Counted from the first letter of the stretch, positions 26,077 through 35,188 are shown. The stretch is 64,000 nucleotides of DNA from Pseudomonas sp. UBA4194 (GCF_002379585.1 NZ_DFUE01000075.1:77701-141700); one strand, 5' to 3'. The notes: a model not told the origin generated them from the letters alone. Translations and numbers: made by a program.

Positions 26077-27011
26077 ACGCGGCCCTACCCAATGCCGTGC
26101 AAGAGGCCATCGACTGGATGGCCTGCCAGCGCTCCGGGTATTTCGATGCCCAGCAGCAGCGCACCTTCGAACAGTGGTTGGCTGCGGACCCACAGCATCA
26201 GCACGCCTGGCAGCAACTGCAGCAGCGGCTGCAGGCCACGTTCGCCGGTGTCGACGGGCTGTCTGGACGAACCTTGGCCAAGGACCGGCCTGTCCGTCGT
26301 CGGGCCTTGCTCCGGGGGGCGCTGGGATTGGGTGGGCTCGCGGCCGGTAGCTACTGCCTGACGCCTGGCTGGCAACTGGCAAGGCTGCGTGCCGACCTGA
26401 GCACCGGCACTGCCCAGCGCGAGCGCATCCCTCTGCCGGGCGGTTCGTCGTTACTGCTCAATGCCCAAAGCGCGGTCAACCTGCATTTCGAAGGGCGCAG
26501 GCGCGATGTTGAATTGCTGGAGGGCGGGGTGATCGCCGAGGTGCTGGCCAGCCAGCGGGATGACCTGCGCCTGTGTTCCCGGCAGGGGATTGCGAGCATG
26601 GCCGAGGGACGCTGCATGATGATGCTCGATGCTGATCAGAGTCGGGTCTGGGCGTTGCGTCACAGCCTGCGGGTAACCCACCGCAATGGCTCGCAGATGA
26701 TGTTGACGCAAGGGCAGGGGGCTCGCCTGACCGCCTCGGGCATCGAGATCATCAGCACGCCTGCCGAGCGCGCCGACGCCTGGTCTCAGGGCCGCCTGGA
26801 AGCCCGCAACCATGCCCTCGCAACGGTGATCGACGCCCTGCGGCCTTATCACCGAGGCGTACTGACCCTCAGCCCCGAAGCTGCCCGGCTGAAGATCTCC
26901 GGCGTGTTCAGCCTCGATCACAGTGAACAGGCACTGGCAGCCATGGCCGATGTCTTGCCGCTGCGCGTCGAGCGGGTGTTTGGCTTCTGGACTCGCGTAA
27001 CCCTGGCCTGA
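26073..27011 (+). CDS. FecR-family anti-sigma factor
   Basis: This 312-residue transmembrane regulator has a DUF4880/FecR N-terminal cytoplasmic domain (AIDWMACQRSGYFDAQQQRTFEQWLAADPQHQHAWQQLQ, about 10-50), one membrane segment (ALLRGALGLGGLAAGSYCL, about 70-90), and a periplasmic FecR domain (QRERIPLPGGSSLLLNAQSAVNL ... LTASGIEI) with a C-terminal STN-like region. It relays the signal from the receptor's N-terminal domain to the sigma factor. Coupled to the sigma gene by a four-base overlap. Confidence 0.9.
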   Translation: MNAALPNAVQEAIDWMACQRSGYFDAQQQRTFEQWLAADPQHQHAWQQLQQRLQATFAGVDGLSGRTLAKDRPVRRRALLRGALGLGGLAAGSYCLTPGWQLARLRADLSTGTAQRERIPLPGGSSLLLNAQSAVNLHFEGRRRDVELLEGGVIAEVLASQRDDLRLCSRQGIASMAEGRCMMMLDADQSRVWALRHSLRVTHRNGSQMMLTQGQGARLTASGIEIISTPAERADAWSQGRLEARNHALATVIDALRPYHRGVLTLSPEAARLKISGVFSLDHSEQALAAMADVLPLRVERVFGFWTRVTLA

Positions 27012-27129
27012 TACACGCCAGCCACTTTTTTTCAGCCCGGCCCTTAATAATTTCGAGACTCATCGCACAAGCAAGACAGTGCTGTGCCGTTTGCAGCTGT
27101 TCCGTCCTGTCACCGAGGGTCATCCATCC

Positions 27130-29517
27130 ATGCGTCCCCAGCTCCTTTGCCCGATGTTCGTTGCTGTCAGCATCGTTGCCGTGCCTGTAAACCACACCTT
27201 CGCCGCAGAGCCAGTCAGTGCCGCCGTGCGGCAGTCGTACGCCTTGCCGGCAGGCCCCCTGGAGGCAACCCTGTTGGCGATCGGACAACGCAGCGGCCGT
27301 CAGGTGGTGTTCGTGCCTGACGACGTCGCCGGGCGGCGGGCCCATGCCGTTGCTGGCCAATTCACGGCCGAACAGGCCGTTGAGCAGGCGTTGCAAGGCA
27401 CCGGGCTCTCGCTGCTGATCAGCGCCAGCGGCGCACTGAGCGTGCAGCCCGAGACCGGCGCCCTGACCCTCGGGGTATCGAACATCGATGCCACCTCCGA
27501 CCGCGAATCGGCCTACGGTCCGGTCTACGGCTATGTGGCCAAGCGCGCGTCCAGTGCGACCAAGACCGATACGCCCCTGATCGAAACACCGCAGTCGGTT
27601 TCCGTGGTCACCCGCGCTGAAATGGACGACCGCAAGAGTGACACCCTGGCCGATGCCCTGGGCTACACCCCTGGATTCGTCAGCCAGCCCAACGGCTTCA
27701 GCCGGGTGGCGGACGACTACACCCTGCGCGGCTTCAACGTCGGCTCCGGCACCGGCGGCATGTTGCTCGACGGCATGAAATTGCAGTCCAGCGTTTACGA
27801 TGGTGGCATCGAGCCGTTCGGTCTGGAGCGGGCCGAGGTGCTCAAGGGCGCATCGTCGGTGCTGTACGGGCAGTTGTCGCCGGGAGGCGTGATCAACGCA
27901 GTCAGCAAGCGTCCCACGCAAACCCCGGTACACCGTGTGAGCGCCGAGTACGGCAGCCACGATCGCCAGCAATACACCTTCGATCTGGGTGGCCCGGTGG
28001 ACGAGCAGGGTGAGTTTTCCTATCGCCTCAACGGCCTGTGGCGCGACGCCGACACCCAGGTGGACCACATCCGCGACGACAAGCGCTACATCGCCCCTTC
28101 GTTCACCTGGACCCCGAACGAGGACACCTCGCTCACCGTGCTCGCGGCCCATACCGAAGCGCTGACCGGCCTGACGCCACCGCTGACCTACGCCATGACC
28201 ACCTACAGCCCAGGGCCGGGGCGCAAGATTGGCCGTGACGATTTCGTCGGCGAGCCCGGTTACGATCATTTCAACAGCCGTATCGACACCTTGGGCTATC
28301 TCTTCGAACATCGCCTGAGTGACAGCCTCAAGGTCCGCCACGCCCTGCGTTACTACCAGTCCAACGTGTCGTGGAACTACCTGCTGCCGTTCAGTATTGC
28401 AGGCGACACCCTGCGCCGGCGCTACAGCGAGCGCGAAGAGCGCTCCACCGGCTGGACCAGCGACAACAACGTGGAATGGAAGATCGACGCTGGCCGCTGG
28501 CGTCATACCCTGTTGGCGGGGATGGACTACTACCACAAGACCTACGACACCCACCGCCACATCAGTGTCACTGTGCCGCAGTTGGCACCCAGCCTCGATC
28601 TGTCGACTTTCGCCTACACCGGCGTAGGCGCCAACACGGCGCCGGAGTCGGGCTGGGACATTCACAGCCGCCAGGTAGGCGTCTACCTGCAAGACCAGAT
28701 CACCTTCGATGAGCACTGGGTGTTCCTGCTGGGTGGCCGTCAGGACTGGGCAGAAAGTCGCAACTACTCCTTCGTCAACGGCGCCCGCACCCCGCGTAGC
28801 GACCGCAAACCGACGGCTCGCGTCGCGCTGCTCTATCTGTTCGATAACGGTGTCGCGCCGTATGTGAGTTACAGCCAGTCGTTCCAGCCGGCCGACGTTG
28901 CCAACCCGGGTGTCACGGCGACGTTCGATCCGATCGAAGGGGAGCAGTACGAGGTGGGCGTACGTTATCAGCCACCGGGCAGCAACACCTTGCTCAGCGC
29001 GGCGGTCTATCACCTGACCCAGACCAACGCGATCACCTACGACGCTCTGGCCGGCCAGTACGAGCAGTACGGCAAGAGCCGCTCCAAGGGGCTGGAGCTG
29101 GAAGCCAAGACCGACCTGGGCGACAACCTCAGCATGACGGCGGCCTACACCTATACCGATGCCCATGTGCTGGAGGACAACGTTGTGAGCAACGTCGGTA
29201 AACGCCTGGAGGGCGTGCCGTACCACAACGCGTCGCTTTGGGCGGACTATCGTCTGGCGGCCTTCGGCCTACCGCAAGTCAAGGTCGGCGCGGGCGCCCT
29301 GTACATCGGCACTACCCGCACCACGCCCACCGTCACGGACCGCAAGATCCCGGCCTACACCCGCTTCGACGCACGAGTGAGCTACGACGTGGACGAGCAC
29401 TGGCAGCTCGCGGCGAAGGCACAGAACCTGGCCAACGAAACGTATCTGTCGTGTACCACCGCCTGCCGGTATGGCGATGGGCGCAGTGTTGTCGGTTCGG
29501 TGAGTTATCAGTGGTGA
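27130..29517 (+). CDS. TonB-dependent ferric-siderophore receptor with signalling domain
   Basis: This outer-membrane receptor has 795 residues. A signal peptide (CPMFVAVSIVAVPVNHTFA) precedes a secretin/TonB short N-terminal (STN) domain (about 35-110; SYALPAGPLEATLLAIGQRSGRQVVF), which is the part that talks to the FecR protein. A plug domain follows (TDTPLIETPQSVSVVTRAEM ... RAEVLKGASSVLYGQLSPGGVINAVSKRPT), then the barrel, ending in an aromatic residue (SYQW) as usual. The siderophore is not identifiable. The ATG at 27130 is chosen since it starts the signal peptide. The preceding sigma and anti-sigma genes mark it as a cell-surface-signalling receptor. Confidence 0.92.
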   Translation: MRPQLLCPMFVAVSIVAVPVNHTFAAEPVSAAVRQSYALPAGPLEATLLAIGQRSGRQVVFVPDDVAGRRAHAVAGQFTAEQAVEQALQGTGLSLLISASGALSVQPETGALTLGVSNIDATSDRESAYGPVYGYVAKRASSATKTDTPLIETPQSVSVVTRAEMDDRKSDTLADALGYTPGFVSQPNGFSRVADDYTLRGFNVGSGTGGMLLDGMKLQSSVYDGGIEPFGLERAEVLKGASSVLYGQLSPGGVINAVSKRPTQTPVHRVSAEYGSHDRQQYTFDLGGPVDEQGEFSYRLNGLWRDADTQVDHIRDDKRYIAPSFTWTPNEDTSLTVLAAHTEALTGLTPPLTYAMTTYSPGPGRKIGRDDFVGEPGYDHFNSRIDTLGYLFEHRLSDSLKVRHALRYYQSNVSWNYLLPFSIAGDTLRRRYSEREERSTGWTSDNNVEWKIDAGRWRHTLLAGMDYYHKTYDTHRHISVTVPQLAPSLDLSTFAYTGVGANTAPESGWDIHSRQVGVYLQDQITFDEHWVFLLGGRQDWAESRNYSFVNGARTPRSDRKPTARVALLYLFDNGVAPYVSYSQSFQPADVANPGVTATFDPIEGEQYEVGVRYQPPGSNTLLSAAVYHLTQTNAITYDALAGQYEQYGKSRSKGLELEAKTDLGDNLSMTAAYTYTDAHVLEDNVVSNVGKRLEGVPYHNASLWADYRLAAFGLPQVKVGAGALYIGTTRTTPTVTDRKIPAYTRFDARVSYDVDEHWQLAAKAQNLANETYLSCTTACRYGDGRSVVGSVSYQW

Positions 29518-29565
29518 GGGCCGGGGCTGGTCCGAGGCTGAGAGGCTGCAGACTGAATGCCAGCC

Positions 29566-30489
29566 TTAGTCGTCTCTTGGCCCCGATCCCGCCCGATCTC
29601 CAGCAGGTCGAAGCAAGCTCATGACCGCCTGCGCGAAATCAACCGGTGCCTCCTGAGGAACATTGTGCCCCACACCCTTAAGCATCACTCGGCGCGCGGG
29701 GCCAGAGAATTTGCGTAGCGCTTGTTCCTCGTCCTGAGGCGGTGTGACCCCGTCGTCGGCGCCCGCCAATATCACCGTGGGTACGGCGATGCGAGGCTGC
29801 TCGGCGAGCTTCTCCTGAATGGCCGCGTACTGCGGATCGCCGTCGACCAGGCCAAAGCGGTGTCTGTACGAATGGGTCACGACATCCACAAAGTCTGGGT
29901 TGTGGAAGGATTGCACAGACTGTGAAAACGCCTGATCGCTGAAGTCCCAGGTAGGCGACCACTGTTTCCACAACAGCTTGCAGAAAGCCTCCCGATTAGC
30001 CTCAAGCCCTGCGTAACCTCGGGCACTGTGCAGGTAATACTGATACCACAGACGATGCTCCGCTTCAGGTGCGACAGGACTGCCGGCATTTGCAATGTCC
30101 TGGATGTTGTAGCCGGGTTCACAGCTGACCAAGCCAATCACTCGCGCGGGCCACAGGGCAGACACCACACACGCGGCACGGCCACCCCAGTCGTAGCCCG
30201 CGAGCACCGCTTGCTCGATGTTCAGTGCGTCCATGAGTGCAAGCAGGTCAGCGCCCAAGGCTGCCTGCTCACCTGAGCGAGGGGTACTGGCGGACACGAA
30301 GCGAGTGCCGCCGTAACCACGCAGAAAGGGAATCACGCATCTGCAGCCTGCCGCAACAAGACTGCTGGCGACCTCGTCATAGGCATGGACGTCGTATGGA
30401 AAGCCATGAAGGAGCAGGACTGTCGGCCCATCGGTGGGGCCGACGTCTAGATACGCTACGTTGAGTGCGCCTGCTTGGATTTCGTTCAT
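29566..30489 (-). CDS. Alpha/beta hydrolase
   Basis: This 307-residue alpha/beta-hydrolase-fold enzyme has the oxyanion motif LLLHGFPYDVH (HGFP), the nucleophile elbow AGYDWGGRA with Asp as nucleophile, and the catalytic His in GVGHNVPQEAP. An Asp nucleophile with the HGFP motif is the epoxide-hydrolase/haloalkane-dehalogenase signature. The cap region is long (about 140-220). The substrate is unknown. ATG at 30489 gives MNEIQAGALNVAYLDVG. It is convergent with the TonB receptor. Confidence 0.85.
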   Translation of the reverse strand: MNEIQAGALNVAYLDVGPTDGPTVLLLHGFPYDVHAYDEVASSLVAAGCRCVIPFLRGYGGTRFVSASTPRSGEQAALGADLLALMDALNIEQAVLAGYDWGGRAACVVSALWPARVIGLVSCEPGYNIQDIANAGSPVAPEAEHRLWYQYYLHSARGYAGLEANREAFCKLLWKQWSPTWDFSDQAFSQSVQSFHNPDFVDVVTHSYRHRFGLVDGDPQYAAIQEKLAEQPRIAVPTVILAGADDGVTPPQDEEQALRKFSGPARRVMLKGVGHNVPQEAPVDFAQAVMSLLRPAGDRAGSGPRDD

Positions 30490-30589
30490 GGTGGCTGTCT
30501 CCCGGTGTGTCACCTTGTGACAGCGCCGATGGGCGGGCGTCTCCAAGGAAAGCTGATGCAGAGGGTCGGGCACCGTCGAGGCCGGCTTA

Positions 30590-31198
30590 TTAGATGGCCA
30601 GTCGTAGAATCGCGGGCATGGTGGTGAGTATCAAGATAATGGACATGGAAACGTTGAACGCCAGTGCATAATTGGGCCGTGTGAGTACCTGCCGCAGCGC
30701 GACCCCGCCAACCGCCCAGACACCGACGCACACGGTCGATAGAATCGCCAGCATTGCACCGGCCAGGCAAAGATTCAGGACGTGGTTTTCGGCAGGAATG
30801 TAGGTCGCGGACGCACTGATTGAAAGCGCCCACGCTTTCGGGTTGATCCATTGGAAAGCCGCGCCTGCGAACAGCCCCATCGGCGGGCGGTTCTCTTCGC
30901 CGATTTCAAGGGGGCCGCTGGTGGCGATCTTCCAGGACAGCCAGAGAATATAAGCGGCACCGACCACTCCCAGGATGGTGTGAAGCAGGGGCACCGCGTC
31001 GAACATCGCTCCCAGGCCCAGCCCCAGCAACACGAATTGCAAGCTGACGCCCAAGGCGATACCCATCACCAGTGGCATGGTCCGCGTTACACCTACTTTC
31101 GCGCCTGAGATGAGTACCATGGCGTTGTTGGGGCCGGGAGTACCCGTCATTACGATTGCGAAAATCAGAAAGGGAATGAGCAAGGCAAGGTCAGTCAT
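30590..31198 (-). CDS. LysE-family amino-acid exporter
   Basis: This 202-residue inner-membrane protein has about six hydrophobic segments and the LysE/RhtB signature TGTPGPNNAMVLISGAKVG in the first helix hairpin, as well as GAAFQWINPKAWALSISA in the middle. It should export an amino acid or derivative. The ATG at 31198 gives MTDLALLIPF; the open frame upstream has no proper start. It is divergent from the Lrp-type regulator at 31294, the usual arrangement in which the regulator senses the exported amino acid. Confidence 0.88.
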   Translation of the reverse strand: MTDLALLIPFLIFAIVMTGTPGPNNAMVLISGAKVGVTRTMPLVMGIALGVSLQFVLLGLGLGAMFDAVPLLHTILGVVGAAYILWLSWKIATSGPLEIGEENRPPMGLFAGAAFQWINPKAWALSISASATYIPAENHVLNLCLAGAMLAILSTVCVGVWAVGGVALRQVLTRPNYALAFNVSMSIILILTTMPAILRLAI

Positions 31199-31293
31199 GA
31201 TGCATAACGCCTGAGGAAAGTAGATCAATTTTATGGCGTTGCAGCCGGTGATTGGTTGCATAATGGTTTCTTTTGAAAGTGGCTACGCAACAA

Positions 31294-31746
31294 ATGGCTG
31301 ATATTGATCAGATAGACCGAAGGATATTGCAGGAGCTGACGCGGGACGGGCGGCAGACCAACTTGAAGCTGGCCGAACGGGTCGGTTTATCGGCCTCCGC
31401 CTGCTTGAGAAGGGTGCAGGAGCTGGAACGGTCCGGCGTCATCACCGGCTATCGCGCAGTGATTGATCGGTCCCGGCTTGGGGCAGGGTTCGTGGCCTAC
31501 GTAACGGTAGGGCTTTCCCATCACACCAAAGACAGCCTTCGCGCCTTCGAGCGCGCAATCAGCGCGTGTCCGGATGTAGTGGAGTTTCACACTGTCACAG
31601 GGACCATTGAGTACCTGCTGCGGGTGGAGCTGGCCGATATGAAGGCTTACAAGACGTTCCACAATGATGTGCTGGGTACACTGCCGCATGTCTCCTCGAT
31701 CACGAGTTATATCGTGATGGACACGCCGAAGAATGAGCGGGCTTGA
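31294..31746 (+). CDS. Lrp/AsnC-family transcriptional regulator
   Basis: This 150-residue regulator has an N-terminal helix-turn-helix (DQIDRRILQELTRDGRQTNLKLAERVGLSASACLRRVQELERSGVI) and a C-terminal RAM domain (FVAYVTVGL ... DVVEFHTVTGTIEYLLRVELADMKAYKTF). It probably controls the divergent LysE exporter through the 95-base gap 31199-31293 in response to an amino acid. Its last 47 bases overlap the end of the convergent AraC gene. Confidence 0.9.
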   Translation: MADIDQIDRRILQELTRDGRQTNLKLAERVGLSASACLRRVQELERSGVITGYRAVIDRSRLGAGFVAYVTVGLSHHTKDSLRAFERAISACPDVVEFHTVTGTIEYLLRVELADMKAYKTFHNDVLGTLPHVSSITSYIVMDTPKNERA

Positions 31747-32662
31747 GCCCCTCGCGATTGAACAGTGCCACCGCCGTCGTGCGCCGATAGTCACTGGGCG
31801 TCTGATTCATCTCATGCCGGAAGTGCCGGTTGAAGTTGGATACGTTCTCGTAGCCGACCTCAAAACAGATCTCGGCGACCGAGAGCCTGGTTTGGACAAG
31901 AAGCCGGCAGGCGCGCTGAATGCGCAACTTGCGCATCAGATCGATGAACCCATGGCCCGTGATTCGTTTGAAGAATCGCGAGAAGCCAGCCTCACTCATT
32001 CCGACGCGCTGGGCTATCACCGACAGGCGAAGATCGGACGTGAGTTCATTGATCAGATAGTCGAAAGCCTGGTTGATGCGCTCGGAACTGCGCGCATCCA
32101 ACGACGGCGAGTAGTACGCGCTCGCCAATACCCGGATATCACTTTTGGGGGCTTTGGCGAGTGTATCCAGCAACTGCAGAAAGCCTATCAGCCGCTGCAA
32201 GCCCTGAGCCTCGCCAATGCGTTCAAGCAGCAGGGCCGCTTCTCTGGCCGTGGCGCCGGTGAACTCGATCCCGCGCTGTGCCGCCTCCAATAGCGTTTTC
32301 AGCTGCGATAGCTCAGGCAACGACCCTCGAAGGTTGAGCAGGCTGGCACCATCGAACTGCAGAACCACATCACGACCCGCAATAAGCTCGCCTGGCGCTA
32401 CGTCCCCCATCCAGTCATGAGGCAGGCCAGGGCCGATCAGCGCGACATGGCCGGCGCAGAAGGGGCCGATGTAGTCGCCCGCCAACAGTTTGCCGCTACC
32501 TTGCCGGATCAGGTGGATTTCATACTCGGGATGATGATTCCAGCGCGCAAGATCATACGGGTAGTCGTGTTCATACCATCGAAAGCTCTGGTCAGGCCCT
32601 GGGAGAATGACCTCGAGATCGGCGGGACGATGCTCGAACAGAGCGGCTCGGTTATCAGGCAT
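31700..32662 (-). CDS. AraC-family regulator, MtlR-like
   Basis: This 320-residue regulator has an N-terminal cupin-like sensing domain (HHPEYEIHLIRQGSGKLLAGDYIGPFCAGHVALIGPGLPHDW) and a C-terminal AraC DNA-binding domain with two helix-turn-helix motifs (LSVIAQRVGMSEAGFSRFFKRITG and VAEICFEVGYENVSNFNRHFRHEMNQTPSDYR). Its position, divergent from a polyol-binding protein, is that of MtlR in the mannitol/sorbitol operon of P. fluorescens; the assignment rests on this context. ATG at 32662 (MPDNRAALFEH). Overlaps the convergent Lrp gene at its 3' end. Confidence 0.8.
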   Translation of the reverse strand: MPDNRAALFEHRPADLEVILPGPDQSFRWYEHDYPYDLARWNHHPEYEIHLIRQGSGKLLAGDYIGPFCAGHVALIGPGLPHDWMGDVAPGELIAGRDVVLQFDGASLLNLRGSLPELSQLKTLLEAAQRGIEFTGATAREAALLLERIGEAQGLQRLIGFLQLLDTLAKAPKSDIRVLASAYYSPSLDARSSERINQAFDYLINELTSDLRLSVIAQRVGMSEAGFSRFFKRITGHGFIDLMRKLRIQRACRLLVQTRLSVAEICFEVGYENVSNFNRHFRHEMNQTPSDYRRTTAVALFNREGLKPAHSSACPSRYNS

Positions 32663-32749
32663 CTGATCGCCTTTTTTGTTTTCTGGATCGAGTGCACTCA
32701 CGATACGCCGGTCTCGCGCTCATCGGATAGCCCCTGCAATCCCATCCGG

Positions 32750-32804
32750 TCGATACTTTTTTGATCGATACCTGCCCATGGCCTGGCGATCAAAAAAGTA
32801 TCGA
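32750..32804. promoter_or_regulatory. Perfect 18-bp inverted repeat in the regulator/binding-protein promoter region
   Basis: TCGATACTTTTTTGATCG at 32750-32767 is exactly complementary to 32787-32804, with a 19-base spacer. It lies between the divergent AraC and binding-protein genes. AraC proteins normally bind direct repeats, so this may be an operator for another factor, a transcript hairpin, or the remains of a small mobile element. Confidence 0.6.
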
Positions 32805-32948
32805 TTCGACGTCCGCCATTCGTTTGAGGGGCCATTTTGAAGCTGATCTAATCGGCTCGTACAGCGCTGGTGCCGAGGCAGTAGCTGGCAGCAGAGGTCA
32901 CAACAACAATAACGGCTCCGGTCGAACCGGCCTGGAGCGGAGAGCCCC

Positions 32949-34259
32949 ATGAAGATTACGAATGCGCTCGTCCTTTCTGCTGGTCTGTCATTCGCCCTTG
33001 CCAGCCACGCCGCCGAGACCTTGACGATCGCGACGGTCAACAACGGCGACATGATCCGAATGCAGCGGCTGTCCAAAGTCTTCGAGCAGCAGCACCCCGA
33101 CATCAAACTCAACTGGGTCGTACTCGAAGAGAACGTACTGCGCCAACGCCTGACGACCGACATCGCAACCCAGGGCGGCCAGTTCGACGTGTTGACCATC
33201 GGCACCTATGAGACGCCGCTGTGGGGCGCGAAAAACTGGCTGGAGCCTATGAACGATCTCCCGGCCGGTTACGACGTCGATGACCTCTTCCCGGCAGTTC
33301 GCCAGGGTCTTTCCGTCAACAACACCCTGTACGCATTGCCTTTCTACGGGGAAAGCACCGTTACCTACTACCGCAAGGATCTGTTCAAGGCCGCCGGCTT
33401 GGCCATGCCTGAAAAACCTACCTGGTCACAGTTGGGTGAGTTCGCCGCCAAGCTCAACGATCCGTCCAGGGATCAGTACGGCATGTGCCTGCGCGGCAAG
33501 GCCGGCTGGGGTGAAAACATGGCGCTGCTGAGCACCATGGCCAATGCCTTCGGTGCGCGCTGGTTCAATGAAAAATGGCAACCCGAACTCGATAGCCCGG
33601 AATGGAAGGCAGCCGCCACGTTCTATGTGGATACGCTGAAAAAATACGGTCCTCCTGGCGTGTCCAGCAATGGCTTCAACGAGACCTTGGCCCTGTTCAA
33701 CAGCGGAAAATGCGCGATCTGGGTGGATGCCAGCGTAGCTGGCTCTTTTACCACGGATAAGGAACAGAGCAGGGTGGTCGACAGCGTGGGCTTCGCGCCT
33801 GCACCGACTGAAGTCACCGACAAGGGCTCGTCCTGGCTGTACGCCTGGTCATTGGCGATCCCTGCAACATCCAAGCACAAGGACGCCGCCAAATCCTTCG
33901 TCACCTGGGCCACCTCCAAGGAATACATTCAGCTGGTCACCGACAAGGATGGCATCACCAACGTCCCACCCGGTACGCGTCTCTCGACCTACAGCGATGC
34001 CTACCTCAAGGCAGCGCCGTTTGCTCAAGTCACATTGCAGATGATGAAGCACGCCGATCCTTCCCAACCCTCGGCCAAGCCGGTGCCGTACGTGGGCATC
34101 CAGTACGTCGTGATACCGGAGTTCCAGTCGATCGGTACCTCTGTAGGCAAGCTGTTCTCCGCGGCGTTGACCGGCCAGATGTCCGTGGATCAGGCCTTGG
34201 CGTCGGCTCAGTCCACCACCGAGCGTGAGATGAAGCGAGCCGGCTACCCCAAGAAGTAG
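32949..34259 (+). CDS. Polyol/sugar ABC transporter substrate-binding protein (MtlE/SmoE-like)
   Basis: This 436-residue periplasmic protein has a signal peptide (MKITNALVLSAGLSFALASHAA) and a family-1 solute-binding fold: TLTIATVNNGDMIRMQRLSKVFEQQHPDIKLNWVVLEENVLRQRL, FDVLTIGTYETPLWGAKNWLEPM, ALPFYGESTVTYYRKDLF, and DQYGMCLRGKAGWGEN. This is the pattern of mannitol/sorbitol-binding proteins (MtlE, SmoE). The two permease genes and the ATPase gene that normally follow are absent: the next gene, 107 bases on, is a dehydrogenase. Unless it borrows another transporter, it may be non-functional in uptake. Confidence 0.85.
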   Translation: MKITNALVLSAGLSFALASHAAETLTIATVNNGDMIRMQRLSKVFEQQHPDIKLNWVVLEENVLRQRLTTDIATQGGQFDVLTIGTYETPLWGAKNWLEPMNDLPAGYDVDDLFPAVRQGLSVNNTLYALPFYGESTVTYYRKDLFKAAGLAMPEKPTWSQLGEFAAKLNDPSRDQYGMCLRGKAGWGENMALLSTMANAFGARWFNEKWQPELDSPEWKAAATFYVDTLKKYGPPGVSSNGFNETLALFNSGKCAIWVDASVAGSFTTDKEQSRVVDSVGFAPAPTEVTDKGSSWLYAWSLAIPATSKHKDAAKSFVTWATSKEYIQLVTDKDGITNVPPGTRLSTYSDAYLKAAPFAQVTLQMMKHADPSQPSAKPVPYVGIQYVVIPEFQSIGTSVGKLFSAALTGQMSVDQALASAQSTTEREMKRAGYPKK

Positions 34260-34268
34260 CTGGCCCAA

Positions 34269-34299
34269 GACACTCGCCGGCCTGATGCCGGCGGGTGTC
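34269..34299 (+). terminator. Hairpin after the binding-protein gene
   Basis: GACACTCGCCGGC at 34269-34281 pairs with GCCGGCGGGTGTC at 34287-34299 with one G-T wobble and a five-base loop. No T-run follows. Such hairpins after binding-protein genes protect the upstream mRNA and lower downstream expression; it might also be a terminator. Confidence 0.6.
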
Positions 34300-34366
34300 G
34301 CGCGCAGCTCGATTCCAATCCGGCGGGCTTGCCGACAAGGCCGCCCCGCAATCAGAGGTAAATCCC

Positions 34367-35140
34367 ATGAAACGTCTTGAAGGAAAAAGTGCGCTGATCA
34401 CCGGCTCCGCGCGCGGTATCGGTCGATCTTTTGCCCAGGCCTACATTCGCGAGGGCGCAACCGTGGCAATCGCCGACATCAACCTGGAGCGCGCCCAGGC
34501 GACGGCGACCGAGCTGGGTGAGCAGGCTTATGCAGTGGAGATGGACGTGACCCAGCAGGCATCCATTGACGCGGCGATTGGCGCTGTCGTCGCCCATGCC
34601 GGCAAACTCGACATCCTGGTGAACAATGCCGCGTTGTTCGATCTTGCGCCGATCACCGAGATCACTCGGGAGAGCTATGACAAGCTGTTTGCGATCAACG
34701 TCAGCGGCACGCTGTTTACCCTTCAGGCCGCAGCCAAGCAAATGATCGCGCAAGGTCAGGGCGGAAAGATCATTAACATGGCCAGCCAGGCCGGTCGCCG
34801 CGGCGAAGCCCTGGTTGGTGTCTACTGTGCCACCAAGGCCGCGGTCATCAGCCTCACGCAATCGGCTGGTCTGAACCTGATCAAGGACAAGATCAATGTG
34901 AACGCGATCGCTCCCGGGGTCGTGGATGGGGAGCATTGGGACGGCGTCGATGCGTTGTTCGCCAAGCACGAAAACCGCCCACTGGGTGAGAAAAAGAGGC
35001 TGGTCGGGCTCGAAGTGCCGTTCGGACGCATGGGCACCGCCGAAGATCTGGTGGGGATGGCAATTTTCCTGGCCGGCTCGGAGAGCGATTACATCGTCGC
35101 GCAAACCTACAACGTCGATGGGGGTAACTGGATGAGCTAG
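34367..35140 (+). CDS. Sorbitol-dehydrogenase-like SDR (SmoS-like)
   Basis: This 257-residue SDR has the cofactor motif TGSARGIGRS, NNAALFDLAPI, the catalytic Ser in NMASQAGRRGE and YCATK. The sequence resembles D-sorbitol (L-iditol) 2-dehydrogenase SmoS of Rhodobacter, for instance VNAIAPGVVDGEHWDGVDALFAK, and it lies behind a polyol-binding protein. It would oxidise sorbitol to fructose with NAD. The ATG at 34367 (MKRLEGKSALITG) is preceded by AGAGG at 34353. The 107-base gap upstream may carry the fused ends of a large deletion. Confidence 0.85.
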   Translation: MKRLEGKSALITGSARGIGRSFAQAYIREGATVAIADINLERAQATATELGEQAYAVEMDVTQQASIDAAIGAVVAHAGKLDILVNNAALFDLAPITEITRESYDKLFAINVSGTLFTLQAAAKQMIAQGQGGKIINMASQAGRRGEALVGVYCATKAAVISLTQSAGLNLIKDKINVNAIAPGVVDGEHWDGVDALFAKHENRPLGEKKRLVGLEVPFGRMGTAEDLVGMAIFLAGSESDYIVAQTYNVDGGNWMS

Positions 35141-35188
35141 TGATAGCGGCCAGCGTGCGCGGTGCGGTGGTTATAGCGCTGCGCGGGC

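Noticed and set aside
26908..29226. 772-codon open frame on the minus strand opposite the TonB receptor
   Set aside because: It lies entirely antisense to a clear receptor gene; long shadow frames are expected in GC-rich DNA and its composition is not protein-like.
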